In this document: positions 17,714 to 26,193 of the stretch, piece after piece
How the letters are laid out: every line of letters begins with the position of its first letter
Position numbering within the stretch: position 1 is the first letter of the stretch
Assembly (NCBI RefSeq): GCF_014699005.1
Contig: NZ_JACWZY010000024.1
Coordinates: 82,385 to 146,384, forward strand
Source: Spirosoma profusum
GTDB lineage: Bacteria; Bacteroidota; Bacteroidia; Cytophagales; Spirosomataceae
Direction: 5' to 3'
Length of the DNA: 64,000 bases
The notes under the pieces: model-generated
Told to the model about the DNA's origin: nothing
Databases searched by the model: none
Seen by the model: the letters and a program-made list of their open reading frames with translations, nothing else
Program-made: the position numbers and the translations under genes

Positions 17714-18078
17714 CCTTTACATTCGATCCAGTATTCTGAAAAAAGCGATAGGCTACCAAATTACTGGTAGCCTATCGCTTTCGGGAATATGTGGCCAAAT
17801 TATTTTACGATTTTTCTCAGCATAGGTTATCGCCAGTCAGACGCAACGCGAGTAGGAGTTTTCTTAGTTAATTAACGAAAGTCGGAGGATATTGATACGT
17901 TCTAAAGTGCCGGAAAAAGTCAATATCTTATGCCTATCCTGCTGATAAACATTTGTTTTCTACTAAATAAAGATCGTTCACAAGTCACCAGTCAGGTAGT
18001 TAGTTAACTGCATGAATCGTTTGGACAGAATAACAGGAAATGCTACGTATATCCTTGCTGTAGAGAGCGTTTTGGTAG
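17714..18078. other. 365-bp gap between treZ and a convergent membrane-protein gene
   Basis: Apart from the hairpin at 17742-17781 it shows no gene-like frame. The rest is AT-rich and carries a few TACGT words. Nothing else is recognised. Confidence 0.4.
17742..17785 (+). terminator. Terminator-like hairpin after treZ
   Basis: AAAGCGATAGGCTACCA at 17742-17758 pairs perfectly with 17765-17781 around a 6-nt loop, and the right arm ends in CTTTC. It lies 29 bp after the treZ stop. Confidence 0.7.
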
Positions 18079-18822
18079 TCAGACTGACGCTACTGACAAT
18101 CTGGAACGACGTAGTACTGAAATCAACTGAAGCAGGCTAACCACATGACTGAATAATACCACCGGCACAATGAAACCCGGCAACCAGACATAAGGAGCCT
18201 TCAACACGCCCACGTTTGGCTGGCCGAAAGCAAGTTGCTGGAACGGAAATGGAGCGGACAAAATCGCGTGAATGACAATATTCAGCACCAGCCCCAGCGC
18301 TACTACGTTCCAGAGAAGCAGCCAACGTAGCGAAATAGATTTCTGACGAAACACCAGCCAGGCCATCACGGGAGCCGTTAGCCCTGACAGTACGTCGAAA
18401 TTGCGTCCTGCAAACGTCATCAGTTCGGGAATCTGCTGATAGAGAAACAAACTGTATAATGTCAGCTCAACCGGCACGCGCACTACGTGTACAAGCGTGA
18501 GTGTGGAGAGCGGCAACCCACGTATCCAGGCGCGGCTTTTTGGGATAATCAAAACGCCAATGATCAGCCCAAACGGCGGGCCGATTGCCAGCAAAAAGTG
18601 GGGTGGGAAGCCAGCAAGTTGTTGAAAAAAGTGTTGATAAGCCAGCCAAATTAAAAAGGTCAGCCAGCACATACAGATTATTAGCAGACTTGTAGCTTTC
18701 CGTTTCGAAACGCGCCCGACTGCTACGTAGAGAAAATACAGTGTTACAAACGTAGTGAGTACAAACTCTGCCTCTAACCAGGGAGGTGTTGATTCATGTA
18801 AGTGTGTTAAATTGGGTTGCAT
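18079..18822 (-). CDS. Seven-helix membrane protein, function unknown
   Basis: A 247-residue protein (start at MQPNLTHLHESTP; an alternative ATG at 18843 adds seven residues) with about seven hydrophobic helices, for example FVLTTFVTLYFLYVAVG, SLLIICMCWLTFLIWLAY, PHFLLAIGPPFGLIIGVLII and FIVPVVLFSHVVSLLQLIS. I do not recognise the family. It is encoded downstream of a membrane LytTR regulator on the same strand with a gap of 124 bp, so the two may be functionally linked. Confidence 0.6.
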   Translation of the reverse strand: MQPNLTHLHESTPPWLEAEFVLTTFVTLYFLYVAVGRVSKRKATSLLIICMCWLTFLIWLAYQHFFQQLAGFPPHFLLAIGPPFGLIIGVLIIPKSRAWIRGLPLSTLTLVHVVRVPVELTLYSLFLYQQIPELMTFAGRNFDVLSGLTAPVMAWLVFRQKSISLRWLLLWNVVALGLVLNIVIHAILSAPFPFQQLAFGQPNVGVLKAPYVWLPGFIVPVVLFSHVVSLLQLISVLRRSRLSVASV

Positions 18823-18946
18823 AAGGTTGTTGTTTTCAGGCAAGCATCAGGGCTTGCAGCTACAAAGGAAAACCCCAACCAGCTTCAAAAAACGGTATTT
18901 GTTGTGGCAAAAAATGAATGGTAGCCCAAACAACGATGAGTGGTCG

Positions 18947-19819
18947 CTATTCGACAGACTGCATCCATTTGTGCAGGTCAATACGTCGGTATCGGCTCAC
19001 GACAACCTCCTGATGCGATTCCTGGCGGTGCAGGGCGGGTACTAACGTAACGATCAGTTTACGATTGACGTCATCCTGAACAGCGCGAACAGCTCCCAGG
19101 CTCACTATAAACTGGCGACTCAACTGAAAGAAATACCGGCCGTCAAGACTGGGAGTCAGTTGCGCAAACGATGCATAGCGCGTAGCAATCTGTAGTCCAT
19201 CGGTTTTGACCAATAAAATCAGTCCACCTGCCGAATAGAAATACGCAATTTCCTCCGGGGGCAAGCGTAACTGCCCATTGCTTACGTCTACACTGACCAG
19301 AGTTTGAGAATTTGGTAACGTATTGGCATCGGCCAGAGCCAATTTACTTTCAGACGTATTATTCTGACGTTCAGCCCAAAATGCCTGCATCAGATAAAAA
19401 CCAACGTAGCCCCCGTTGACAAATGTGGCTAACGTAACACAAACAACTACGCCCCTTGTTACCATAGCTGGAGTGGGCCAATGCTGCATGTATAAGCGCT
19501 GTGCCAGCGGAAACACCACTGCGAATGTTAGCAACGTAGCAACGCCACCGAGTATAATCTGAAATATAAGCCGACGAGTGGGATTCTGCCAGAAAGGCAA
19601 TCGATCATCGAGCCATCTGAAAATGAACAGGTTAACTTCCCAACAGGAAAACATCACTGTAGCAACGGTCAAGAAGTACGACCAGGGAAAGTGATAGCCA
19701 GGCTGGCCGGGAAAGATCTGACTAAAAACGACATGCGAGGCTACTAATGCTGCTATGGGAATAACCGCTAATCGAAGAAAGATGCTTCTTCTGTAAGAGA
19801 TAGTAGCGTTAGTAGCCAC
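18947..19819 (-). CDS. Membrane-bound LytTR transcription regulator
   Basis: A 290-residue protein with four hydrophobic helices in its first half (LRLAVIPIAALVASHVVF, WSYFLTVATVMFSCWEVNLFI, LIFQIILGGVATLLTFAVVF and VVVCVTLATFVNGGYVGFYLM) and a C-terminal LytTR DNA-binding domain (LPPEEIAYFYSAGGLILLV, FAQLTPSLDGRYFFQLSRQFIVSL, VVVSRYRRIDLHKW). Such proteins are thought to turn membrane or extracellular signals directly into gene control without a separate kinase. Its likely targets are unknown; the membrane-protein gene downstream is a candidate. Confidence 0.82.
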   Translation of the reverse strand: MATNATISYRRSIFLRLAVIPIAALVASHVVFSQIFPGQPGYHFPWSYFLTVATVMFSCWEVNLFIFRWLDDRLPFWQNPTRRLIFQIILGGVATLLTFAVVFPLAQRLYMQHWPTPAMVTRGVVVCVTLATFVNGGYVGFYLMQAFWAERQNNTSESKLALADANTLPNSQTLVSVDVSNGQLRLPPEEIAYFYSAGGLILLVKTDGLQIATRYASFAQLTPSLDGRYFFQLSRQFIVSLGAVRAVQDDVNRKLIVTLVPALHRQESHQEVVVSRYRRIDLHKWMQSVE

Positions 19820-19867
19820 AGTTTTACGGCTTAATCATCGCAACAAATATCGTTCTTTATGGAAATT

Positions 19868-20872
19868 TTATTTTGTAAGTACATCTGAAATGATTTGAGC
19901 CATTACTTTATTCCCTTTTATAGTCAAATGGTCCGTCTCATCTAATAGTGTTGTTGTATTTTTACTATATTCATTAACAGGACTGACGTAACGAATATTC
20001 TCTTTTTTGAGGAACTGTTCAATTTCATCTGTCATATCAGCTAGCTCATACGTATTATTTTTATAACCAATTCCAGCTGGTAGAATAATTACACTAAATG
20101 GAACAGTAGTTTGTTCTTTTAAGGTATGTAAACTTTCAAATATTTTATCTTTTGTACCGTTAAATGCCCAGTGATAGTAGGCAGAATTATACATCACTTC
20201 TCCTTTTTTCTTTATCCGATAAATCAGTTTTCGCAAAAACCATAGTGATTTAAAAGTAGGTGGATTAAAGTAACGATAAACGCCGTTATCGGCCCCTTCA
20301 TAGATCGAATTTCTTAGCGTAAAATCATTGAGATTCAGCAAATAAACAACCTCATCAAATTGATACGTTGGCTGGTATTTTTTTAACTGAGGAATCATTT
20401 GTGGAGTAGCATAACCAGGTACACCCAGATTAATCACCTGGATGTTACCTCCTCTAATATCTTCCGTTAGCTCACTTAACGTACTATCCTGACTCTGATT
20501 GATACCAAAAACAACTGAATCTCCCAGCAGACCGATACGTCGTTTTTGCTTTTGTATCGTGTCTGATTTTTCACGAACGCCCAACGGATTAATTAGCAAT
20601 AGTCGTCCATCATTTATAAGATTTACTGTGGGTCTAAGTTCATAGCCCAGTTCATCATTACCTGATTTTTGGAGATAAAAAAAAGCCGAGGTTTTTACAG
20701 AATCCAGTTGCCTTTTTACAACAAAAAAGTAAAAAGCCTGGGCCACTAATTCAACCATTATAACACACAATAACAAACCAATTAGCAAAGCAACTATTGA
20801 TGCTTTACGGGAGGTAGCCTCTGGCTTTTTAGAGACTGTTACGTTATTAGTGCGGACGTATTCACTATTCAT
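19868..20872 (-). CDS. SGNH/GDSL-like hydrolase with N-terminal membrane anchor
   Basis: A 334-residue protein with one transmembrane helix (SIVALLIGLLLCVIMVELVAQAFYFFV, about residues 25-51). The soluble part has the SGNH block I motif GLLGDSVVFG with the nucleophile Ser, block II NLGVPGY, an NLND-like block III (LLNLNDFTL) and the block V pair DHLT near the end. These enzymes are esterases, lipases or acetyl-transferring enzymes; the anchor points to a cell-envelope or exopolysaccharide substrate. The gene is noticeably AT-richer than its neighbours, hinting at later acquisition. Confidence 0.75.
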   Translation of the reverse strand: MNSEYVRTNNVTVSKKPEATSRKASIVALLIGLLLCVIMVELVAQAFYFFVVKRQLDSVKTSAFFYLQKSGNDELGYELRPTVNLINDGRLLLINPLGVREKSDTIQKQKRRIGLLGDSVVFGINQSQDSTLSELTEDIRGGNIQVINLGVPGYATPQMIPQLKKYQPTYQFDEVVYLLNLNDFTLRNSIYEGADNGVYRYFNPPTFKSLWFLRKLIYRIKKKGEVMYNSAYYHWAFNGTKDKIFESLHTLKEQTTVPFSVIILPAGIGYKNNTYELADMTDEIEQFLKKENIRYVSPVNEYSKNTTTLLDETDHLTIKGNKVMAQIISDVLTK

Positions 20873-21021
20873 ATACCGATACTTGCTTACTAAATGGCTA
20901 TGAACCTAACTATACAACGAAATTTAACCTAGTTATTGGCTATCGATCAGTTATGTGCCTGATTTAAAACCATGCCCAGGTCACCACAAAGATTTAATTA
21001 CAGAAAACTATCAATAACAAA

Positions 21022-21061
21022 AATAATAAATCTTCAGAATGAGTCTGCAAGATTTATTATT
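21022..21061 (-). terminator. Bidirectional-looking terminator after the epimerase operon
   Basis: AATAATAAATCTT at 21022-21034 pairs perfectly with 21049-21061 (13/13) around a 14-nt loop, with T-runs on both outer sides. It ends the kinase-epimerase pair on the minus strand. Confidence 0.75.
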
Positions 21062-21138
21062 TTTTTATAGGGCACTTTAGTAAAATAAGTGACGCCTTAA
21101 TGCCTCATTTACTTACCTACAAACCAGAATTAATATAC

Positions 21139-22407
21139 CTACGCCGACAGCAGCATATCCAGACGACGTATCGACTGAATTACCGAACGTACTGTGTGAT
21201 AATTGATTTTCCAGGAATGGCTCATGTGCGTCCAGATGGGTACACCTTGTCGGGTCATTAGAGGCCACCACTCGCCAATTGGATGGTTAATCATTTTATC
21301 TATTACAAATCGATGAACGTTTTCATAGGCATTTCCGTATTTCTCGTCGCCGAAAATTCGATACGCATCTAAAAGACCGATGAGCACTTCGGCCTGCTGC
21401 CAGAATTCTTTTTCCCGATCATAAACTACGCCGGCATGAGAACCTTCCACAAAAACGCCCCCAAATTCCCAGTCGATTCCAAAATCAACAGCGTGTGAAA
21501 AGGATTTCAAAAGCTGTTCCTGATATTCGCTATGAGGAATGCCCAGTACGTGCAGCGCGTGCAGCAACAGCCAGGCGAATTCAACATTGTGACCATAACT
21601 GGTATTATCCTCGGCCTCCCGTTTCGCGCCATCTTCCGTGAATCGATCCCAGCCCCAGATCACGTCGAATTTTATCTGCGGTGCCACGCGCCAATCGGCC
21701 CAGAACTGTGGAATCCCGGTGCCGTGTATGGGGTGCATGATTCTCTCCGTCAGTAACGTAATGACTTCCAGCAGCTTCCGGCGATGTAATTCCTGCTGCG
21801 AGCATTCGTACAACGTAGTGAAGGCTTCCATCAGGTGCATGTGCGCATCGAGCGTTTTCCGATCTCCCCCGGCTGCACCCGGCCCTTTGAGTGTCCAGTT
21901 GCGGTGAAACATCTCGAAATAGCCACCGTAGCACGTATCAACAGCGTATTTCTGCAACAAATCGAATACCCGCTGTGCATACTCGATACCACGACTATCG
22001 CCCGTGGCAAGGGTATATTCACTCAGACAGTAAATAGCGAAACTTTGCCCGTAAACGATTTTCTGGTCGATAATTACTTCACCTTTTCGGTTGGTCATCC
22101 AGTAAAAACCACCGTGCTCTTCGTCCCACATCCGCCCAATAAGGTAATCGACTCCATGACGAGCCATTTCAGCCAGTGCACCATTGCCATACCCCGCCCG
22201 ATGCGCTGACGCATACGTATAAATGGAGCGTGTTTGCGCAATGAGCGACTTTTCATCCTCACCCGAATCGTTTCCGTCTTTATCAAAATGCGTGATAAAT
22301 CCACCGTTTTCCCGGTCGACCGCGCGATTCATCCAGAAAGGCAATAATTCGTCGATCAGGTGGTCATGCAGTTCCTGACGGCACTGCTCAAGGGTTTGGT
22401 TAGTCAT
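21139..22407 (-). CDS. AGE-family sugar 2-epimerase (cellobiose or N-acylglucosamine 2-epimerase-like)
   Basis: A 422-residue (alpha/alpha)6-barrel epimerase. Landmarks are ENGGFITHFDKDG near the N-terminus, RSIYTYASAHR, DEEHGGFYWMTNRKGE, DAHMHLMEAFTTLYE, and GHNVEFAWLLLHAL with a conserved catalytic-type His. The pattern is closest to cellobiose 2-epimerases, but substrate cannot be fixed from sequence. The frame is open far upstream into the next gene; the ATG at 22407, giving MTNQTLEQCRQELHDHL, is chosen because it overlaps the kinase stop by 8 nt, a sign of translational coupling. Confidence 0.8.
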   Translation of the reverse strand: MTNQTLEQCRQELHDHLIDELLPFWMNRAVDRENGGFITHFDKDGNDSGEDEKSLIAQTRSIYTYASAHRAGYGNGALAEMARHGVDYLIGRMWDEEHGGFYWMTNRKGEVIIDQKIVYGQSFAIYCLSEYTLATGDSRGIEYAQRVFDLLQKYAVDTCYGGYFEMFHRNWTLKGPGAAGGDRKTLDAHMHLMEAFTTLYECSQQELHRRKLLEVITLLTERIMHPIHGTGIPQFWADWRVAPQIKFDVIWGWDRFTEDGAKREAEDNTSYGHNVEFAWLLLHALHVLGIPHSEYQEQLLKSFSHAVDFGIDWEFGGVFVEGSHAGVVYDREKEFWQQAEVLIGLLDAYRIFGDEKYGNAYENVHRFVIDKMINHPIGEWWPLMTRQGVPIWTHMSHSWKINYHTVRSVIQSIRRLDMLLSA

Positions 22408-23413
22408 TAGTAAAGAATTGTTTATGAATGGTAAGGATTTCGGGCAACGTAGCAGTACCCGTCTGTTGGAGTTTCTGAACCGTAACGGCGGCTGCCAGAT
22501 TCGCCATTTCCAGCGCCTGATTAACCGTAGCACCAGCGCCCCGGCAAGCCGACCAGGCGGCAACCACCGTATCGCCCGCGCCAACTGTATCCAGTTCGCC
22601 CGATAAATGTAAGCCATCGACGTATTGCGCACCGTGTTGGTCCAGATACAAAATGCCAGCAGGGCCACGGGTAATTAGTAACGCTCCACCCAAATTTTCC
22701 CGCAACGTATTGCCGTTCTCCACGCACCAGTTTAGTTCGGGATGCTCTGGGGCTGCTACGTTCAGGAAACGAGCTAGTTCGTTCGTATTTACTTTCAACG
22801 TAGCACCCCGAACATACGTACCAACATCGCGCATGTCGGCCACGAATTGTACGTTTGGAAAGCGTTGAATTAAGCCATTTATCGCCGACACACGTTCCTG
22901 CGTAAGAAGTGGTTTAGCAAATTGCTGGTTGATGATCAATACGTCCAGGCTCGTTACTAACGACTCTAAACCGGTCAGCAACGTATCAAAAAACGTATCA
23001 GAAAGCGAATTGGCTGTTCCGAAATCAATACGATTGGCTTCTTCGCCAGTTTCGTTCGGTTTGGTATAAACGCAGGTATCCCAGTTTTCAGAAGCCTTCA
23101 GCAAATGTTGCGAATTGACGTTCAATGTCTGGAACAAATGCTGCATTTCGCGCCCATACAGGTCATCGCCTACGCAACCGACGGCATGAACAGTATGGAT
23201 ACCAAGCGCGGCCAGGTTCTGAACAACATTGCCAGCCGCGCCCAGCGACGCCTTTGGCTGGCTTCCCCAGAAAACGTCTTTTTTTGTTTCCAGCGATTGC
23301 TCGCCCGTCTGGGTCTGCAGGCTATAATAAAGATCTACGGCAAAGTCGCCGATAACGCCAATCTTCACCTCTTTGATTTGCTCAAAGAGAACCTCAATTT
23401 CGTTGGTTGTCAT
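22400..23413 (-). CDS. PfkB-family carbohydrate kinase (HldE/RfaE-like)
   Basis: A 337-residue ribokinase-fold kinase. It has VKIGVIGDFAVDLYY at the start, GAAGNVVQNLAALG, and the C-terminal anion-hole motif DTVGAGDTVVAAW with the catalytic Asp. The pattern resembles the kinase half of bifunctional heptose synthase (HldE), without the nucleotidyltransferase half. The overlap with the epimerase gene suggests a two-step sugar conversion, with phosphorylation linked to epimerisation. The substrate is not known. It starts a two-gene unit divergent from araR. Confidence 0.83.
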   Translation of the reverse strand: MTTNEIEVLFEQIKEVKIGVIGDFAVDLYYSLQTQTGEQSLETKKDVFWGSQPKASLGAAGNVVQNLAALGIHTVHAVGCVGDDLYGREMQHLFQTLNVNSQHLLKASENWDTCVYTKPNETGEEANRIDFGTANSLSDTFFDTLLTGLESLVTSLDVLIINQQFAKPLLTQERVSAINGLIQRFPNVQFVADMRDVGTYVRGATLKVNTNELARFLNVAAPEHPELNWCVENGNTLRENLGGALLITRGPAGILYLDQHGAQYVDGLHLSGELDTVGAGDTVVAAWSACRGAGATVNQALEMANLAAAVTVQKLQQTGTATLPEILTIHKQFFTND

Positions 23414-23523
23414 CTGGGCAACCCGTTTACAGTATGGTTTTTCATGTTAGCTGCAATTTTATTCGATACGCGGCTTAATCAAAAAAAATTTGCATTATTT
23501 AGCGAGAAATAATCACGGATTAG

Positions 23524-23629
23524 TTTTGTCATGCTGACGCTGGAAGCATCTTAAGGTGCCCAAGCGAACTAGTAAGGATACTTTAAGATGCTTCCGCTCC
23601 GGCGGCCCGGCTGCGTCAGCATGACAAAA
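23524..23629. repeat. Family-1 double-hairpin element, copy c, with GC-rich insertion
   Basis: The left arm 23524-23554 carries GTCATGCTGACGCTGGAAGC. The right arm 23583-23629 matches it but is interrupted by about 16 nt containing CCGGCGGCCCGG. The reverse of this GC block occurs in the small copy e. It lies between the divergent kinase and araR genes. Confidence 0.85.
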
Positions 23630-23654
23630 TACGCTTCTCCTCCTTCAACTGCTC

Positions 23655-24356
23655 ATGACGCACTATTCTCATTCGAGTCGAATTTTAGTGGCGCTCGACT
23701 GCATTATTTTCGGTTTCGATGGCAACGAGCTAAATGTTTTGCTGATTAAGCGAAATTTTGAGCCTGAGAAGGGGAATTGGTCGCTCATGGGTGGGTTTCT
23801 GAATGAACAGGAAGACCTTGAACACGCTGCCCAGCGCATCTTATTCGAACTGACTGGCCTGAAAAATAACTACCTCGAACAGCTACAAACGTTTGGTGCC
23901 GTCAACCGAGACCCCGTCGAACGTACCGTTTCAGTAGTCTATTATGCCCTGATTAACAGCCAGCAACAGGATACCAACGCCCTGAAAACGCACAATGCCT
24001 ATTGGATTAGCCTGACTAAAAAGCCCCGGCTCATTTTCGACCACGACCAAATGGTTGAGCAAGCGATACGTCAGCTTCGTTACAAAGCAGCCCTACACGC
24101 CATCGGTTTGGGACTAATGCCCGAAAAATTTACCATTCCGCAGTTGCAGAAACTGTATGAAGCCATTTACAACACCCAACTCGACCGCCGAAACTTCAGC
24201 CGCAAAATCATGTCGACCGATTTGCTGATTGACACTGGCGAAAAAGACGCTAATTCAGCGACCAAAAAAGGAAAGTTATACCAACTGAATACAGAAAAAT
24301 ATCAGCAGTACCTCACCAATTACGTTAGTTTCTTCCCGGAACTCACGCTAACGTAG
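23655..24356 (+). CDS. araR: Nudix-like arabinose regulator (AraR type)
   Basis: A 233-residue protein with a Nudix fold (residues about 9-140) and a C-terminal winged helix (FTIPQLQKLYEAIYNT, NFSRKIMSTDLLID). The Nudix box is degenerate: aligned to GX5EX7REUXEEXGU, residues 47-69 keep G47, E53, R61 and E65 but have I62 and L66 in place of two glutamates, so hydrolysis is unlikely. Bacteroides AraR, the L-arabinose regulator, belongs to this Nudix-related group. It lies directly upstream of araB and araA, which supports the call. It probably binds the palindrome at 24419-24439 and is released by arabinose. Confidence 0.82.
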   Translation: MTHYSHSSRILVALDCIIFGFDGNELNVLLIKRNFEPEKGNWSLMGGFLNEQEDLEHAAQRILFELTGLKNNYLEQLQTFGAVNRDPVERTVSVVYYALINSQQQDTNALKTHNAYWISLTKKPRLIFDHDQMVEQAIRQLRYKAALHAIGLGLMPEKFTIPQLQKLYEAIYNTQLDRRNFSRKIMSTDLLIDTGEKDANSATKKGKLYQLNTEKYQQYLTNYVSFFPELTLT

Positions 24357-24392
24357 CGAATCGCCTTTTTCAAAAAATAATTACGTTTCTCA

Positions 24393-24422
24393 TTGAAAAA
24401 GCACAAGTAAGCCCTAATATTG
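24393..24422 (+). promoter_or_regulatory. Candidate araBA promoter
   Basis: TTG at 24393-24395 and TAATATTG at 24415-24422 are 19 bp apart. This fits the Bacteroidetes pattern of a TTTG box, 19-21 bp, and TAnnTTTG with small deviations (TTG, one mismatch in the -7 box). Transcription would begin about 25-30 bp upstream of the araB ATG. Confidence 0.5.
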
Positions 24423-24439
24423 TGTCAAACAAACACGAT
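24419..24439 (+). promoter_or_regulatory. Candidate AraR operator
   Basis: The 21-bp site is ATTGTGT, seven bases, ACACGAT: a 7-bp inverted repeat with one mismatch. It overlaps the proposed -7 box, the place for repressor blockage. No second copy was seen in the araR upstream gap. Confidence 0.4.
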
Positions 24440-24459
24440 ACGTTGACTAACTGTTAAAC

Positions 24460-26121
24460 ATGCATAATAAATACGTTATCGGCGTCGATTTTGGAACCGA
24501 TTCGGTTCGGGCGCTGGTTGTGAACGCTCAAACGGGTGAGGCCGTGGGTACACACGTACATGAATACGCTCGCTGGAAACGAGGACTTTACTGTAATCCG
24601 GCAACGTCGCAGTTTCGCCAGCACCCGCTCGATTATCTGGAAGGGCTGGAAGCGGCCATCAACGGGGCATTAGCCCAGACCTCATCGGACGTTCGGCAGC
24701 AGGTGATTGGCATTTCGGTCGATACCACTGGTTCTACGCCCTGTGCGGTTGATGAAACGGGGCTACCGCTGGCACTACGTCCTGATTTTGCGGAGAATCC
24801 CAACGGCATGTTTATTCTCTGGAAAGACCACACGTCAAACGCCGAAGCGGAGGAAATCAATACGTTGGCGCACCATTGGGATACCGATTACACTAAATAC
24901 GTTGGCGGAATTTACTCGTCGGAATGGTTCTGGGCGAAAATCCTTCGGACGCTACGTGTGGATGAAGAAGTTCGTCAGCACGCATTTTCCTGGATCGAAC
25001 ACTGCGACTGGATTTCGGCGGTATTAACAGGTAATACAAATCCGCTGACACTACGTCGCTCGCGATGTGCGGCTGGCCATAAGGCGCTCTGGCATAGCGA
25101 ATTCGATGGACTTCCTTCCGACGAATTTCTGACCCGACTTGATCCATTGCTCGGTGGACTACGTAACCGACTCTTCACCGATACGTTCACCGCCGACCAG
25201 TCGATGGGAAATCTTTCAGCGGAATGGGCTGAAAAACTCAATCTTTCGACGAACGTAGTGATCGGCGTTGGCGCGTTCGACGCTCACATGGGTGCCGTCG
25301 GTGCCGAAATTGAGCCGTATGCCTTTGTACGTATCATCGGTACGTCGACCTGCGATATTCTGATGGCTCCAAATGAAGAAATCGGTCATCAGTTAATACG
25401 TGGTATCTGCGGTCAGGTCGATGGGTCAGTAGCGCCGGGAATGCTCGGTCTCGAAGCGGGGCAATCAGCTTTTGGTGATTTATATGCGTGGTTTGCGAGG
25501 CTGATAACCAATCCGGTACGGCAATTATTGGGTGATGAAGCCGCTGATACGTTGGAACGCCAGCTTATTCCACATCTGTCGGCGCAGGCTGCTACGTTGC
25601 CTGTTACCGAGAACGATGTAATTGCTCTCGATTGGATAAATGGTCGCCGAACGCCGGACGCGAATCACACATTGAAGGCAGCTTTGTTGGGTTTGAGCCT
25701 GGGTACAAATGCTGCTACGGTTTTCAAAGCTCTTGTCGAAGCAACCGCTTTTGGCTCGCGCAGTATTGTTGATCGGTTTTTGGAAGAAGGCGTTCCGATC
25801 AAGAAAGTGATTGCGATTGGTGGCGTCGCTAAAAAATCGCCGTTTGTGATGCAAACCCTCGCTGACGTACTGAATAAACCGATTCAGGTAGCCCGCGCCG
25901 ACCAGGCCTGTGCGCTGGGAGCAGCCATGTGTGCGGCTGTAGCAGCTGGCGTGCATCCGACCCTGGAAGCAGCTCAGCAGGCTATGGGTTCCGGCTTCGA
26001 CGCCGAATATCAACCTCGCCCTGAGACAGTTGCTACGTACGAAAAGCTGTATCAGAAATATTTGAAGTTAGGTGAATTTGTAGAAAAGGATTTTGTCATG
26101 CTGAGGCACGAAGCATCTTAA
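24460..26121 (+). CDS. araB: Ribulokinase
   Basis: A 553-residue FGGY-family kinase that phosphorylates L-ribulose. The N-terminus YVIGVDFGTDSVRALVV is the phosphate-1 motif, HVHEYARWKRGLYC and SVDTTGSTPCAVDETG are typical for AraB, and GTSTCDILMAP, KKVIAIGGVAKKSPFVMQTLADVL and ACALGAAMCAAVAAG complete the ATP-binding fold. The length is close to known AraBs. The C-terminal nine residues FVMLRHEAS and the stop codon are encoded by a family-1 repeat (26091-26180), so the native end of the protein was likely replaced. araA follows 72 bp later. araD, common in such operons, is absent here. Confidence 0.93.
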   Translation: MHNKYVIGVDFGTDSVRALVVNAQTGEAVGTHVHEYARWKRGLYCNPATSQFRQHPLDYLEGLEAAINGALAQTSSDVRQQVIGISVDTTGSTPCAVDETGLPLALRPDFAENPNGMFILWKDHTSNAEAEEINTLAHHWDTDYTKYVGGIYSSEWFWAKILRTLRVDEEVRQHAFSWIEHCDWISAVLTGNTNPLTLRRSRCAAGHKALWHSEFDGLPSDEFLTRLDPLLGGLRNRLFTDTFTADQSMGNLSAEWAEKLNLSTNVVIGVGAFDAHMGAVGAEIEPYAFVRIIGTSTCDILMAPNEEIGHQLIRGICGQVDGSVAPGMLGLEAGQSAFGDLYAWFARLITNPVRQLLGDEAADTLERQLIPHLSAQAATLPVTENDVIALDWINGRRTPDANHTLKAALLGLSLGTNAATVFKALVEATAFGSRSIVDRFLEEGVPIKKVIAIGGVAKKSPFVMQTLADVLNKPIQVARADQACALGAAMCAAVAAGVHPTLEAAQQAMGSGFDAEYQPRPETVATYEKLYQKYLKLGEFVEKDFVMLRHEAS

Positions 26122-26180
26122 GGCCCCCAAGCTTATAAGCAAGGAAACGATAAGATGCTTCGTGCCTCAGCATGACAAAA
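26091..26180. repeat. Family-1 double-hairpin element, copy d, overlapping the end of araB
   Basis: The left arm 26091-26121 carries GTCATGCTGAGGCACGAAGC and ends in the TAA stop of araB. The right arm 26151-26180 is perfectly complementary to it over about 30 nt. It lies between araB and araA and could lower araA expression or end some transcripts. Confidence 0.92.
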
Positions 26181-26193
26181 AAATATAAACAAC

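Noticed and set aside
22408..22668. Longer form of the epimerase starting inside the kinase gene
   Set aside because: The extra residues are the antiphase reading of the kinase C-terminus and are not epimerase-like. The ATG at 22407 matches the family start.
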